From Microbacterium oleivorans NBRC 103075 (GTDB lineage: Bacteria; Actinomycetota; Actinomycetes; Actinomycetales; Microbacteriaceae): a stretch of DNA of 64,000 nt. A model generated the notes under the pieces. The model searched no databases. It saw only the letters and a list, made by a program, of their open reading frames with translations, and was not told the DNA's origin. The position numbers were made by a program, and so were the translations under genes. The DNA lies in the NCBI RefSeq assembly GCF_001552475.1, contig NZ_BCRG01000001.1, positions 475,662 to 539,661 on the forward strand. Reading direction: 5' to 3'. Below are positions 35,782-44,778 of this stretch, in pieces. The first letter of the stretch is position 1. Each line of letters opens with the position of its first letter.

Positions 35782-37525
35782 GGATTCCGTCAGCGAGACG
35801 GTCGACGGTCCGCTCCGGCCGAACGACCACCTCGATCAGACCGGCCAGACCGACCAGCCGGGCGACGACGGCGGATCCGCCTCCGCCTTCTCCGGTGGGC
35901 AGCCCGTACTCGGCGTGGTCGGCTGGCTCCGATGGGGCTGGCGTCAGCTGACGAGCATGCGGACGGCGCTCGTCCTGCTGCTGTTGCTCGCGATCGCTGC
36001 GATCCCCGGCTCGCTCGTCCCGCAGCGAAGCGCCGACCCGAACGGCGTCACGCAGTGGCGGGCCACGAACCCCGACCTGTACCCCACGTTCGAGACGCTC
36101 CAGCTCTTCGACGTGTACTCGTCGGTGTGGTTCTCGGCGATCTACATCCTGCTCTTCATCTCGCTCATCGGGTGCGTCCTGCCGCGCACCAAGCACCACT
36201 GGAAGGCGCTCCGCGCCCGTCCGCCACGCACCCCGGCACGCCTGTCCCGACTGACCGATCATCGCGAGACGACGGCCGGCGTACCCGAGGGCGAGGATGC
36301 CGCCGGTCACGCCGCGCATGCCGTCGACCTCGCGGAGGCGCAGCTGCGCTCTGCCCGCTACCGCGTCGAACGCTACGACCGGGGCGGCGTCGCCTCGGTT
36401 TCGGCCGAACGCGGCTACCTCCGCGAGACCGGGAACCTGATCTTCCACGGCGCCCTCGTGGGCGTGCTGATCTCCGTCGGCATCGGCGGCGGGTTCACCT
36501 ACACGGGGCAGACGGTCATCACCGAGGGGGATGGGTTCGTCAACTCCCTCGGCCTCGGCTACACCTCGTTCAACCCGGGTCGCTTCGTCGACACCGAGGC
36601 GCTGACTCCGTACTCGATCAGCCTCGACCGCTTCGACGTGACCTACGCCAAACCGGGCACTCCGGGATCCGGTCAGGCGGGGGACTTCGAGGCCCATGTC
36701 ACGACGCGCTTCCCGGGTCAAGAAGCCGAGGACCAGGTCATCGAGGTCAACCACCCGATCACGATGGCGGGTGACCGTGTCTACCTGATGGGCAACGGCT
36801 ACGCGCCAACCATCACGGTGAGAAACCGCGCCGGTACCGTCGTGTTCAGCGAGGCGGTGCCGTTCCTGCCGCAGAGCCCTACCATGACTTCGCAGGGCGT
36901 CGTGAAGGTCCCCGACACGGGCGGCAAGCAGCTCGGGCTCGTGGGCTTCTTCTACCCGACCGTCGCGAAGCTCCCGAGCGGCGCGCTCACGTCGGCTTAC
37001 GGCGACCTCGTCGATCCTCGCCTGACGTTCTTCGTCTACGAGGGAGACCTCGGCATCAACAACGGCGATGCTCGGTCGGTGTACGCCCTCGACACCGACG
37101 GCATGACCGAGATCGCCGGCCGGAACGCCGACACCCCTTCGCTCGAGCTCTCCCCGGGCCAGACGGTCGACCTCCCGGGCGGACGCGGCACCGTCACGTT
37201 CGAGGACGAGACGAAGAACGGCGCACCGGAATCCGTGAAGCGCTACGTCTCGCTGTCGATCCACAACGACTCGAGCGCTCCGTGGGTCCTATTCTTCGCG
37301 ATCCTCTCGCTCCTCGGTCTGTTCACGGCGCTGTTCGTCCCTCGGCGACGCATGTGGGTGAAGGCGACGCCGGACGGCGACGACGTGCGGATCGAGTACG
37401 CGGGGCTCGCCAGAGGCGAGGACCCCGCGATCGGGGTCGCGGTGGCCGACCTCGCGGAGCGTCACGGCAAGGCGCTCGGTGACGAACCGGCATCCGCCCC
37501 CGCCACCCCCGCGAACGTAAACTGA
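35762..37525 (+). CDS. resB: Cytochrome c biogenesis protein ResB (CcsA/Ccs1 partner)
   Basis: This 587-residue System II haem-handling membrane protein has WLRWGWRQLTSMRTALVLLLLLAIAAIPGSLVPQ (first helix and the family PQ motif), a large extracytoplasmic beta domain (residues 230-510) and a final helix at APWVLFFAILSLLGLF. It works with CcsB to deliver haem to apocytochrome c. GTG 35762 is the only usable in-frame start, inside ccdA. The N-terminal 60 residues are acidic and likely cytoplasmic. Confidence 0.93.
   Translation: MSRRSSEDSVSETVDGPLRPNDHLDQTGQTDQPGDDGGSASAFSGGQPVLGVVGWLRWGWRQLTSMRTALVLLLLLAIAAIPGSLVPQRSADPNGVTQWRATNPDLYPTFETLQLFDVYSSVWFSAIYILLFISLIGCVLPRTKHHWKALRARPPRTPARLSRLTDHRETTAGVPEGEDAAGHAAHAVDLAEAQLRSARYRVERYDRGGVASVSAERGYLRETGNLIFHGALVGVLISVGIGGGFTYTGQTVITEGDGFVNSLGLGYTSFNPGRFVDTEALTPYSISLDRFDVTYAKPGTPGSGQAGDFEAHVTTRFPGQEAEDQVIEVNHPITMAGDRVYLMGNGYAPTITVRNRAGTVVFSEAVPFLPQSPTMTSQGVVKVPDTGGKQLGLVGFFYPTVAKLPSGALTSAYGDLVDPRLTFFVYEGDLGINNGDARSVYALDTDGMTEIAGRNADTPSLELSPGQTVDLPGGRGTVTFEDETKNGAPESVKRYVSLSIHNDSSAPWVLFFAILSLLGLFTALFVPRRRMWVKATPDGDDVRIEYAGLARGEDPAIGVAVADLAERHGKALGDEPASAPATPANVN
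37518..37523 (+). promoter_or_regulatory. Internal -10 box for ccsB overlapping the resB stop
   Basis: TAAACT runs into the resB TGA. It would start a transcript near 37530 with a leader of about 25 nt bearing GAAGGA before the ccsB ATG. This would let ccsB be expressed apart from the upstream genes. Sequence-only inference. Confidence 0.35.
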
Positions 37526-37554
37526 ATTCACCCACTTCTTGCGAAGGACTCCAC

Positions 37555-38574
37555 ATGTCGTTCGATGACATCTCCGTGCTGCTGCTGTGGACCGCGATCG
37601 CGATCTACACGCTCGGCTTCCTCGCGTTCACCGTCGACCTCGCCCGCCGCTCCGAGCTGGCGATCGCGGCGCAGGACGCCAAGGCGCGCACTCTCGTCGC
37701 CGCGGGTGGTGGCGGCCAGTCCATCGAGGACATCCGCGCGGAGGAGGCCGCCGCGAAGATCGCCCTCGAGGCGGCGCCGTCGAAGCGTGGACGCTACCTG
37801 TTCGCCCGCCTCGGTGTCGTGCTCACGACGATCGGCTTCCTCTTCCACGTGGGCGCCGACGTCACGCGCGGGATCGCCGCCGGTCGGGTGCCGTGGTCGA
37901 ACAACTACGAGTTCGCCCTTACAGGCACGCTGCTCGTCGTCATGGTGTTCCTCACCGTGCTGGTCAAGTACGACCTACGCTTCCTCGGGGCCTTCATCAA
38001 CGGCCTCATCGTCATCCTCCTCGGCGGCGCCGCACTGGCGTACTACGTCGAGGTCGTCCCGCTCTCCGACCCGCTGAAGAGCGTCTGGCTCGTCATCCAT
38101 GTGTTCGTCGCGTCGCTGGCCTCGGCCTTCTTCGCGCTCGCGTTCGCCCTGTCGGTCGTGCAGCTGCTGCAGTCCCGTCGCGAGCGCAACGCCCTCGCCG
38201 CGGTGGGGACGGATGCCGCGCCGCGCACGCGCCTGCCCTTCCTCCGCACGCTGCCGAGCGCAGAGGTGCTCGAGTCCCTCGCCTACCGGTTCGCGATCAT
38301 CGGCTTCGTCCTCTGGACGTTCACCCTCATCGCCGGTGCGATCTGGGCCAACGACGCGTGGGGCCGGTACTGGGGCTTCGACACGAAGGAAGTCTGGACG
38401 TTCGTCATCTGGGTCGTCTACGCCGGGTACATCCACGCTCGTGCGACGCGTGGTTGGCGCGGCACCCGATCGGCCTGGCTGTCGATCGTCGGCTTCACCG
38501 CGGTGATCTTCAATTTCACGATCGTCAACCAGTTCTTCCAGGGCCTGCACTCCTACAGCGGCCTGCCCAGCTGA
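37555..38574 (+). CDS. ccsB: Cytochrome c biogenesis protein CcsB (CcsA-type)
   Basis: This 339-residue membrane protein forms the haem lyase with ResB. The haem-binding tryptophan-rich signature is WGRYWGFDTKEVWTFVIW; conserved His residues are in VWLVIHVFVASL and YIHARATRGWRG. About eight hydrophobic segments are predicted. A GCGAAGGA ribosome site precedes the ATG. It completes the tlpA-ccdA-resB-ccsB set of a System II assembly line for c-type cytochromes. Confidence 0.95.
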   Translation: MSFDDISVLLLWTAIAIYTLGFLAFTVDLARRSELAIAAQDAKARTLVAAGGGGQSIEDIRAEEAAAKIALEAAPSKRGRYLFARLGVVLTTIGFLFHVGADVTRGIAAGRVPWSNNYEFALTGTLLVVMVFLTVLVKYDLRFLGAFINGLIVILLGGAALAYYVEVVPLSDPLKSVWLVIHVFVASLASAFFALAFALSVVQLLQSRRERNALAAVGTDAAPRTRLPFLRTLPSAEVLESLAYRFAIIGFVLWTFTLIAGAIWANDAWGRYWGFDTKEVWTFVIWVVYAGYIHARATRGWRGTRSAWLSIVGFTAVIFNFTIVNQFFQGLHSYSGLPS

Positions 38575-38581
38575 GCCGGTG

Positions 38582-39448
38582 ATGCACATCCCCGCCACCG
38601 TCGTGACCTACCCCGACGGGGAGCTCACCGGCACGACCACCGTAGTGCACACCGTTCCGCTCGAGGACGGCCGCGTCGGCGTCGTCCTCGACCGCACGCC
38701 GTTCCACCCCGTCGACACCGCGTGGCCCGATCAGCCCGCCGACAGGGGCGTGCTTCGCACCTCCCACGGTGACGTCGTCGTCGTCGAGATCCGCACGGGC
38801 GGAGTCCACGAGGGTGAGCTACTCGTGGGCGATGACCTCCCGGTGCGCATGGGCACGGACGGCTGGATGTTCGTGGTCGTCCACGTCGTCGACGGTTCCG
38901 CTCCCGCCGTCGGAGAGAGCGTCGAGGCGCACGTCGACGCCGAGCTCCGCGCGGCGCTGTCGGCCGGCCACACGGCCTGCCACCTCGCCTCCCTCGCGCT
39001 GGACGCCGCGCTCGCCGATGCGTGGACGAAGGACGTGCCGACGGATGCCGCGGGTCGCCCCGCGTTCGACATGCTCGCCATCCAGACTTCGCGGATCACC
39101 GAGTACGGCTCGACCGATGTCTACCGGGTCGGCAAGTCGCTCCGGAAGAAAGGTTTCGATCCCGCCGCTCTCGCTGACCTGCCGTCGATCGAGGAGCGTG
39201 CGAACGCGACGCTCGCCTCTTGGGCCGGCGCGGCCGGCGCCATCGTCATCCACCGTGACGACCAGACTCTGGCGGGACGGCGGTCCTGGCGCTGCGAGCT
39301 TCCCGAGGGGGCGGTGGAGCTGCCCTGCGGCGGCACGCACCTGACGTCGCTCGCGGACATCGACGAGATGACGGTGTCGCTGGAATCGAGCGAGGTGCCC
39401 GGTGGCATCGAGCTCATCATGACCACGTCGATCCGCGTCACCCGCTGA
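38582..39448 (+). CDS. AlaX-like freestanding aminoacyl-tRNA editing domain protein
   Basis: This 288-residue protein looks like a trans-editing hydrolase for mischarged tRNA-Ala. The C-terminal half has the zinc sites of the AlaRS editing (tRNA_SAD) domain: AGHTACHLAS (HxxxH) and PCGGTHLTSLADI (CxxxH). The N-terminal part (RTPFHPVDTAWPDQPADRGVL) resembles the beta-barrel that precedes it. The start may be ATG 38582 or GTG 38579. It follows ccsB by 7 bp, probably in the same transcript, though the functional link is not obvious. Confidence 0.85.
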   Translation: MHIPATVVTYPDGELTGTTTVVHTVPLEDGRVGVVLDRTPFHPVDTAWPDQPADRGVLRTSHGDVVVVEIRTGGVHEGELLVGDDLPVRMGTDGWMFVVVHVVDGSAPAVGESVEAHVDAELRAALSAGHTACHLASLALDAALADAWTKDVPTDAAGRPAFDMLAIQTSRITEYGSTDVYRVGKSLRKKGFDPAALADLPSIEERANATLASWAGAAGAIVIHRDDQTLAGRRSWRCELPEGAVELPCGGTHLTSLADIDEMTVSLESSEVPGGIELIMTTSIRVTR

Positions 39449-39480
39449 GCCCCACGCGCACGGCGGCGGCTCAGCGGGTG
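39439..39480. terminator. Long hairpin with 13-bp stem between convergent genes
   Basis: CACCCGCTGAGCC (39439-39451) and GGCTCAGCGGGTG (39468-39480) are perfect inverted repeats with a 16-nt loop. The left arm includes the TGA of the AlaX-like gene. The right arm lies 14 bp outside the end of the YhgE/Pip gene. It lacks a T-run, as usual here. Confidence 0.6.
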
Positions 39481-39494
39481 ACGCGGGATGCCGA

Positions 39495-41798
39495 TCAGGC
39501 CGGCCGCGTGAGCACCGCCCGGGCGGATGTCGAGCGGTGGCGCGTCACGGCGAGGATGCCGGCGCCGATGGCGAGGACCGTCCAGAGCACGAGGCCCACA
39601 GCGGCGGAAGCGCCGCCCCCGGCATCCGTCAGTGCGGCCAGCATCGCTGTGTAGGCGGGAGCCGTGGGGAGCAGGCCCGCGACGTCGAGCAGGGTTCCTG
39701 GCACCGTCGAGACGATTCCCGTGGCCAGCGCGAGGACGCCGACGAGTGCGGCGATCCAGCGACCGATGCCGCCGAACAGGGCGACGAGCGCGTGGTTGAC
39801 GGCGGCGAACGCGACTCCCGCGAGTACGCACATCGCGGCGAAGAGCCACCAGGCGCCCATGTCGTAGCCCGCAGCGAGCTGGACGATGATCGCGACCAGG
39901 ACGCCCTGCAGGGCGCCGATGAGCGCGCCCGGTGCGAGCGCTCGAAGCGCGAGGCTCGCCGAGGAGCGACGCGACGCGAGGGCTGTCCTCGGAACCGCGC
40001 GGAGCACCACGAACGAGGCGAGACCGCCGAACCACAGCGCGAGCGTCGCCAGGAGCGGCACGGCCGACGCGCCGAACAGAGCCGTCCCGGCGCCATCGGC
40101 GACGACCGGCTTCGCCACGATCGACGCGAGATCAGCGGCCTGTGTCTTCGTGTAGGTCGGTACCCCGTCGACGGCCTTGTCGAGGCCCGTCGCGAGATCG
40201 CCGGTGCCGTCGGCCAGCTTGTCGACGCCGGTCGAGAGGTCGCCCGCTCCGGTCGCCAGAGCGTCCACACCGCCGGCGAGCTTGTCGGTACCCTCGGCAG
40301 CGCTTCCTGCACCGACCGCGAAGGCCTGTGCTCCCGTGGCCAGCTGACCAGCGCCGGAGGAGAGTTGGTCAGCTCCGCCGGCCAGCTGGTCGGCGCCGTC
40401 GGCGAGCTTGCGCACGCCGGTGGCGGCCTGCCCCGCACCATCGGCGAGACCCGATGCGCCAGACGACAGCGCGCCGGCCCCGCCAGCGAGCTGGTCCGCA
40501 CCGTCGGCGAGCTCGTTCATCCCACCTGCAAGCTTCTGCGCGGCGGCGGCGGAGGAACTGAGGCCCTTGTTGAGGTTCGGGCCGAAATTGGCGAGGGCGT
40601 CGAGGTCCTTCGCGAGTTGCTCCGAGTTGCTCACGGTCTTCTGCAGCTGGGGCAGGGCCTTGGTGGCCTGAGCCGAAGCATCTTTCAGCTGGTCGCACAG
40701 CTCGGCACCTGCCTGCGCGGGAACGCACGAGTCGGCGGCTGCAGAGAGCGCATCGACGACCGACGTCACGGCCTGGCTGTTCTGTTCACCGTCGGCGCTC
40801 AGAGCTTTGAGGCCGTCCACGAGGTCGGACGGGATCGCGGGGATCGCGGCAGTCTGCTCCGCGGCCTGCGCGAGGCCGTCCGCGAGCTGCTGCGTGCCCT
40901 CGGCGATCGGGCGAGCACCGGCGGACCATTCGTTGAGGCCGTTGGAGGTCGCGGCGGCGCCGCCCGCGAGCTTGTCGGCTCCGCCCGCGAGAGTGTCGAT
41001 GCCGTCGGCTGCGGCGCCGGCGCCGTCGGCGAGCCGATGCGCTCCCGTCGCGAGGTCGGACGCACCGGTGGCGATGCCATCGGCTCCGGTCGCGATGCCG
41101 GCCGCGCCGGACTGCAGCTTGCGGATGCCGTCGGCCAGCGAGTAGCCGCCGTCGGACGCGGTCGATGCGCCGTCGGCGAGCTTCGCGGCGCCGTCGGCTG
41201 CGCCGTTCGCGCCGTCGGCGAGCTGGGTTGCTCCGTCAGCCGCCTTGCCCAGCTGCTCGTTAAGGGTCGTGAAGCCGAGGAACACGTTCTCGAGGTACCC
41301 GGTCGTGAGCCGCTCACCGAGCACGGATGCCGCGGTCGAGGTCACCTGCGACGTGATGGCGTCGTCGACGATGCGCGCGTCGGGCGACGCCTCGAGATCG
41401 ATCGTCGCGCGCTCGGGAGTCTTGCCGGGAGCGGTGGAGGTCGCGGCCGCGGAGAAGTTCTTCGGGATCGTGACGATCGCGTCGTAGGTGCCGTCGGCGA
41501 GCCCTTCCTCCGCGTCCTCCGTGTTGGAGATCGTCCAGGTCAGGTTGCTGTCGAGGTCGTCGGAGCCCTTGACGAGGCCCGCCGTCAGCAGGCGACCGAG
41601 CGGAGTCGTCTGCCCGTTCACCTCGACCGGCTCGTCGTTGTTCACGATCGCCGTGTTGAGGGCGTCGAGTCGCTCGGTCGGGTTGTAGAGCGCGGCGACG
41701 AGGATGCCGCCGATGACGGCGGGCAACAGCAGGACGCCGAGGAGCGTGAGCCACGAGATGGGGCGCCGGGTCTGCGCGCGTTCGATGGGAAGAGTCAT
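39495..41798 (-). CDS. YhgE/Pip-domain membrane protein with repeated LADGA units
   Basis: This 767-residue membrane protein has one N-terminal helix (SWLTLLGVLLLPAVIGGILVA), a large extracellular region and five or so C-terminal helices from about residue 575. The outer region has two blocks of 7-residue repeats of the LADGA/LAGGA type, residues 185-310 and 421-546, separated by a segment with two Cys (358 and 368). The family includes phage infection protein and type VII/ESX-like export components. ATGA overlap couples it to the MMPL gene, so both act in one envelope export process. Confidence 0.9.
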   Translation of the reverse strand: MTLPIERAQTRRPISWLTLLGVLLLPAVIGGILVAALYNPTERLDALNTAIVNNDEPVEVNGQTTPLGRLLTAGLVKGSDDLDSNLTWTISNTEDAEEGLADGTYDAIVTIPKNFSAAATSTAPGKTPERATIDLEASPDARIVDDAITSQVTSTAASVLGERLTTGYLENVFLGFTTLNEQLGKAADGATQLADGANGAADGAAKLADGASTASDGGYSLADGIRKLQSGAAGIATGADGIATGASDLATGAHRLADGAGAAADGIDTLAGGADKLAGGAAATSNGLNEWSAGARPIAEGTQQLADGLAQAAEQTAAIPAIPSDLVDGLKALSADGEQNSQAVTSVVDALSAAADSCVPAQAGAELCDQLKDASAQATKALPQLQKTVSNSEQLAKDLDALANFGPNLNKGLSSSAAAAQKLAGGMNELADGADQLAGGAGALSSGASGLADGAGQAATGVRKLADGADQLAGGADQLSSGAGQLATGAQAFAVGAGSAAEGTDKLAGGVDALATGAGDLSTGVDKLADGTGDLATGLDKAVDGVPTYTKTQAADLASIVAKPVVADGAGTALFGASAVPLLATLALWFGGLASFVVLRAVPRTALASRRSSASLALRALAPGALIGALQGVLVAIIVQLAAGYDMGAWWLFAAMCVLAGVAFAAVNHALVALFGGIGRWIAALVGVLALATGIVSTVPGTLLDVAGLLPTAPAYTAMLAALTDAGGGASAAVGLVLWTVLAIGAGILAVTRHRSTSARAVLTRPA
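40161..40538 (-). repeat. Coding 21-bp repeat block in the YhgE/Pip gene
   Basis: The DNA encodes tandem 7-residue units such as LADGADQ, LAGGADQ, LSSGAGQ and LATGAQA. A similar block is at about 40870-41246. Copies differ, so the repeat is kept at protein level and is probably a coiled-coil or beta-helix-like rod outside the cell. Confidence 0.7.
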
Positions 41799-44671
41799 GA
41801 GGAGATCACCTGAGTGGGGGCGTCGGCTTCGAGAGGGGAGGATGCGGCGAGGCGCAGGAGGTCGGGCTTCGGACGGTACGCATCGGCGAGGATGCCGCGC
41901 GCCGCCTCGACGTCGCGGGCGGAGGCCACGATGGTCAGCTCACCGGCCTTCGCAGCGATGGTGTTCGCCGCATCGCGGAGGAGGGCTGCGGCCTGATCGC
42001 GGTCGGCGCCGGTGAGGGTGTCGAGTCCGATGATCACGACGAACGGGGTGCGACCCGCCAGAGCGCGCCGCAGGTCGGCGAGGGGTGCCTCGGCGCCGGA
42101 GAGCTCCGCCACCGAGACGTGGGCGCGGACCCACGCGGCACGACCGGGCAGGAGGTGTCCCGAGACCCGGAGAAGGCCGTCGCTGGGAGCTATGCGCCCC
42201 GCCACCGTGAGGAGGAAGGCCCGTGAGGCGTGCGGGTCGGGGGCGGTCACGAGGAGCGTGCCGCCCTCCGCCACACGGGCGGTCGCACCGGAGAAGACGA
42301 CGATGTCACTGTCGGCCGACTCGGCTCGCACTTCGAGGTCGTCGGCAGCCAGCGCGCCCTTCCACTCGGGGTCGGGCCAGTCGGCGTGAGCTCGTTCGTG
42401 CTCGACGGCTTCGCCCTCGATGTCGACCTTGGGGAGGAGGCGCTCGAGCCAGCGCGGCATCCACCACGCCTTGTCGCCCAGCAGGGCCATGACCGCCGGG
42501 GTCAGGGTCATGCGGACGAGGAAGGCATCGACGGCGATGCCGACGGCGAGACCCAGCGCGATCGGTTTGATCGAACTGTCCCCCTCGGGGACGAATGCGG
42601 CGAACACCGCGAACATGATGACGGCAGCGGCGACGACGACGCGCGCCGAGGCGGTGAATCCGCTGCGGACGGCCGCGATCGCGGTCTCGCGATTCGCGCG
42701 TCCGCCTCGTGCGCGGACGGCGTGGACGAAGTCCTCACGCATGCGTGAGACCAGGAAGACCTCGTAGTCCATGGCGAGACCGAACAGCACCCCCATGAGG
42801 ATGATCGGCATGAAGCTGATGACCGGGCCGGTGCGGGTGACGTGCAGGAGGTCGGCGAGCCAGCCCCACTCGAACACGGCGGCGACGGCGCCGAAGGCGG
42901 CGAGGATAGACAGCAAGTAGCCGAGTGTCGCCTTGAGCGGCACCCAGATCGAGCGGAAGACGACCATCAGGAGGATGAAGGAGAGCCCGACGACGAAGAT
43001 GCCGAAGGGGAGGAGGGCGGCTCCCAAGCGGTCGGAGACGTCGATGCCGACAGCCGTGAAACCGGTCACCTTGAGGTCGACGCCGTACTTGTCCTCCCAT
43101 TCGTCGTGGTGCGAACGCAGCTCACGGACGAGGTCGGCGGTCGCCGGGTCGTCGGGGGCGGTCGTCGGGACGATCTGGATGAGGCCCGTGTCGGCGGTCT
43201 CGTTCGGGGTGGCGAGGGCGACGCGCTTGACGCCAGGGATCTCCTCGACCTCCTTCTTCAGGTCCTCCATGAGCCCGAGCGGATCGGTCGAGGTGACGAT
43301 CGTCCCGGTCATGACGAGCGGTCCGTTCGATCCGGCCCCGAAGTACTTCGCGTTGAGGTCGTAGGCCTGACGCGCCTGGCTCGACGGCGGCTGGACGCCC
43401 GCGTTCGGAAGTGCCAGGTGCAGGCTGGACGACGGGATGGCCATGATGCCGAGGCCGACGACGACGGCGACCGTCGCGATGATCGGATGCCGCGTCACGA
43501 GCATGACCCAACGGTTCGGGCGCATGGGCGCGACCGGGGCGGCGGTGCGCGGCTCGTCTGTGGCGGGTGCCTCGTCGTCGGAACCCTCGGCGTCCGCTGT
43601 CGAGCGGCGACGGCGGGTCGACACGCCTCGCTGCAGCATCCGTCCGCCCCAGCCGACGACGCGGCCCTTGGCGAAACCGAGGAGCGCGGGGGTGAGGCTG
43701 ACGGCCACAGCGACGGCCACCGCCACGGCGACAGCGGCAGCGATGCCCATCGTCGAGAGGAACGGGATGCCGGCGATGCTGAGACCGACGAGTGCGATCA
43801 TGACGGTCACGCCGGCGAACACCACGGCGGAGCCTGCCGTGCCGACGGCGCGGGCGGCGGATTCCTCCGGATCCATCCCGGCGCGGACCTGGTCTTGATG
43901 TCGGGAGACGATGAACAAGGCGTAGTCGATCCCGACCGCCAAGCCCAGCATGACGGCGAGCATCGGCGTGGTCGAGGAGATCGTGGTGACGGCGGTCGCG
44001 AGGAAGATGAGCGCGATCGCGAGCGCGACGCCGATGAGCGCGCTGACGAGCGGGAACCAGGCGACGGCGAACGAGCGGAACGTCACGATGAGGACGAACA
44101 GCGCGACGAGCACACCGACGACCTCGACGATGGACAGCGCCGGGATGGACGAGGCGAAGAGGTCGCCACCGAGGGCGGACTTCGCGCCGTCGGGGAGTTC
44201 CGCGCTGAAGGCCGCGGCGGCCTTCTCGACGGCATCCACGGTGTCCTTCGACACGTTTGCGGCGGTGCCCTCGAACTGCATCTGGACGAGCGCGGCCCGA
44301 TCGTCGTCTGCGACGAGGCCGGTGACCATCTTGTCGAAGGGCGAGGTCGTCGACGTGACGCCGTCGATGTCGCCGAGGCGCGTGACGAGATCGTCGATCT
44401 CGCCGCGCAGCGGCTGGTCCTTGACGGAGTCGCCTTCCGGTGCGACGACGATGAGCTGGGCGCTCGCGCCACTCGCCTGCGGGAAGGTGCGGTTCAGGAG
44501 CTCGAGACCCTGCTGCGCCTCGGTGCCCGGGATCGCGAAGGCGTTGTCTGTGCCCTTCATGAACACGGCGACGCCGCCGCCCACGATTCCGAGCAGCAGG
44601 ATCCACGCGATGAGCACGCGCCACGAGTGGCGGTAGGCCCATCGGCCGAGGGTGAAGAGGATGGTGGACAC
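41795..44671 (-). CDS. MMPL (RND-type) transporter with degenerate ABC-ATPase-like C-terminal domain
   Basis: This 958-residue transporter has the twin 5-6-helix MMPL halves, with YALFIVSRHQDQVRAG (GMDY/F-type loop of the first half) and LAMDYEVFLVSRMREDF (second half). Export of lipids or glycolipids is the family role. Residues 763-958 (41798-42385) add a soluble domain resembling an ABC ATPase that has lost its catalytic motifs: LLVTAPDPHASRAFLLTVAGRI for Walker A and FVVIIGLDTLTG for Walker B. GTG 44671 has AGGAG 5 bp upstream. It heads an operon with the YhgE gene. Confidence 0.92.
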   Translation of the reverse strand: MSTILFTLGRWAYRHSWRVLIAWILLLGIVGGGVAVFMKGTDNAFAIPGTEAQQGLELLNRTFPQASGASAQLIVVAPEGDSVKDQPLRGEIDDLVTRLGDIDGVTSTTSPFDKMVTGLVADDDRAALVQMQFEGTAANVSKDTVDAVEKAAAAFSAELPDGAKSALGGDLFASSIPALSIVEVVGVLVALFVLIVTFRSFAVAWFPLVSALIGVALAIALIFLATAVTTISSTTPMLAVMLGLAVGIDYALFIVSRHQDQVRAGMDPEESAARAVGTAGSAVVFAGVTVMIALVGLSIAGIPFLSTMGIAAAVAVAVAVAVAVSLTPALLGFAKGRVVGWGGRMLQRGVSTRRRRSTADAEGSDDEAPATDEPRTAAPVAPMRPNRWVMLVTRHPIIATVAVVVGLGIMAIPSSSLHLALPNAGVQPPSSQARQAYDLNAKYFGAGSNGPLVMTGTIVTSTDPLGLMEDLKKEVEEIPGVKRVALATPNETADTGLIQIVPTTAPDDPATADLVRELRSHHDEWEDKYGVDLKVTGFTAVGIDVSDRLGAALLPFGIFVVGLSFILLMVVFRSIWVPLKATLGYLLSILAAFGAVAAVFEWGWLADLLHVTRTGPVISFMPIILMGVLFGLAMDYEVFLVSRMREDFVHAVRARGGRANRETAIAAVRSGFTASARVVVAAAVIMFAVFAAFVPEGDSSIKPIALGLAVGIAVDAFLVRMTLTPAVMALLGDKAWWMPRWLERLLPKVDIEGEAVEHERAHADWPDPEWKGALAADDLEVRAESADSDIVVFSGATARVAEGGTLLVTAPDPHASRAFLLTVAGRIAPSDGLLRVSGHLLPGRAAWVRAHVSVAELSGAEAPLADLRRALAGRTPFVVIIGLDTLTGADRDQAAALLRDAANTIAAKAGELTIVASARDVEAARGILADAYRPKPDLLRLAASSPLEADAPTQVISS

Positions 44672-44702
44672 AGGCGCTCCTGGATCAGAGAAGGACGGAT
44701 TC

Positions 44703-44735
44703 GATACAGCGCTGTATCCGATACATATGTGTATC
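44703..44735. promoter_or_regulatory. Twin TetR-type operators
   Basis: Two copies of GATACA-N4-TGTATC lie at 44703-44718 (spacer GCGC, a perfect 16-bp palindrome) and 44720-44735 (spacer TATG). They are separated by 1 bp, so their centres are 17 bp apart. They stand between the divergent TetR and MMPL starts, 44 bp from the TetR ATG and 32 bp from the MMPL GTG. This is the classic place for a repressor that controls both. Confidence 0.85.
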
Positions 44736-44778
44736 GTAGACCCGCACGTAGGTCGCGAGCCTGAAGGGTGGGTGTGAG

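Noticed and set aside
40161..41246. Short repeats that might be a tandem array or CRISPR-like region
   Set aside because: The 21-bp period is coding repeat of LADGA units in the YhgE/Pip gene; there are no unique spacers.
42842..44764. 640-codon + strand frame
   Set aside because: Antisense to the MMPL gene; Asp/Gly/His/Arg-rich shadow without motifs.
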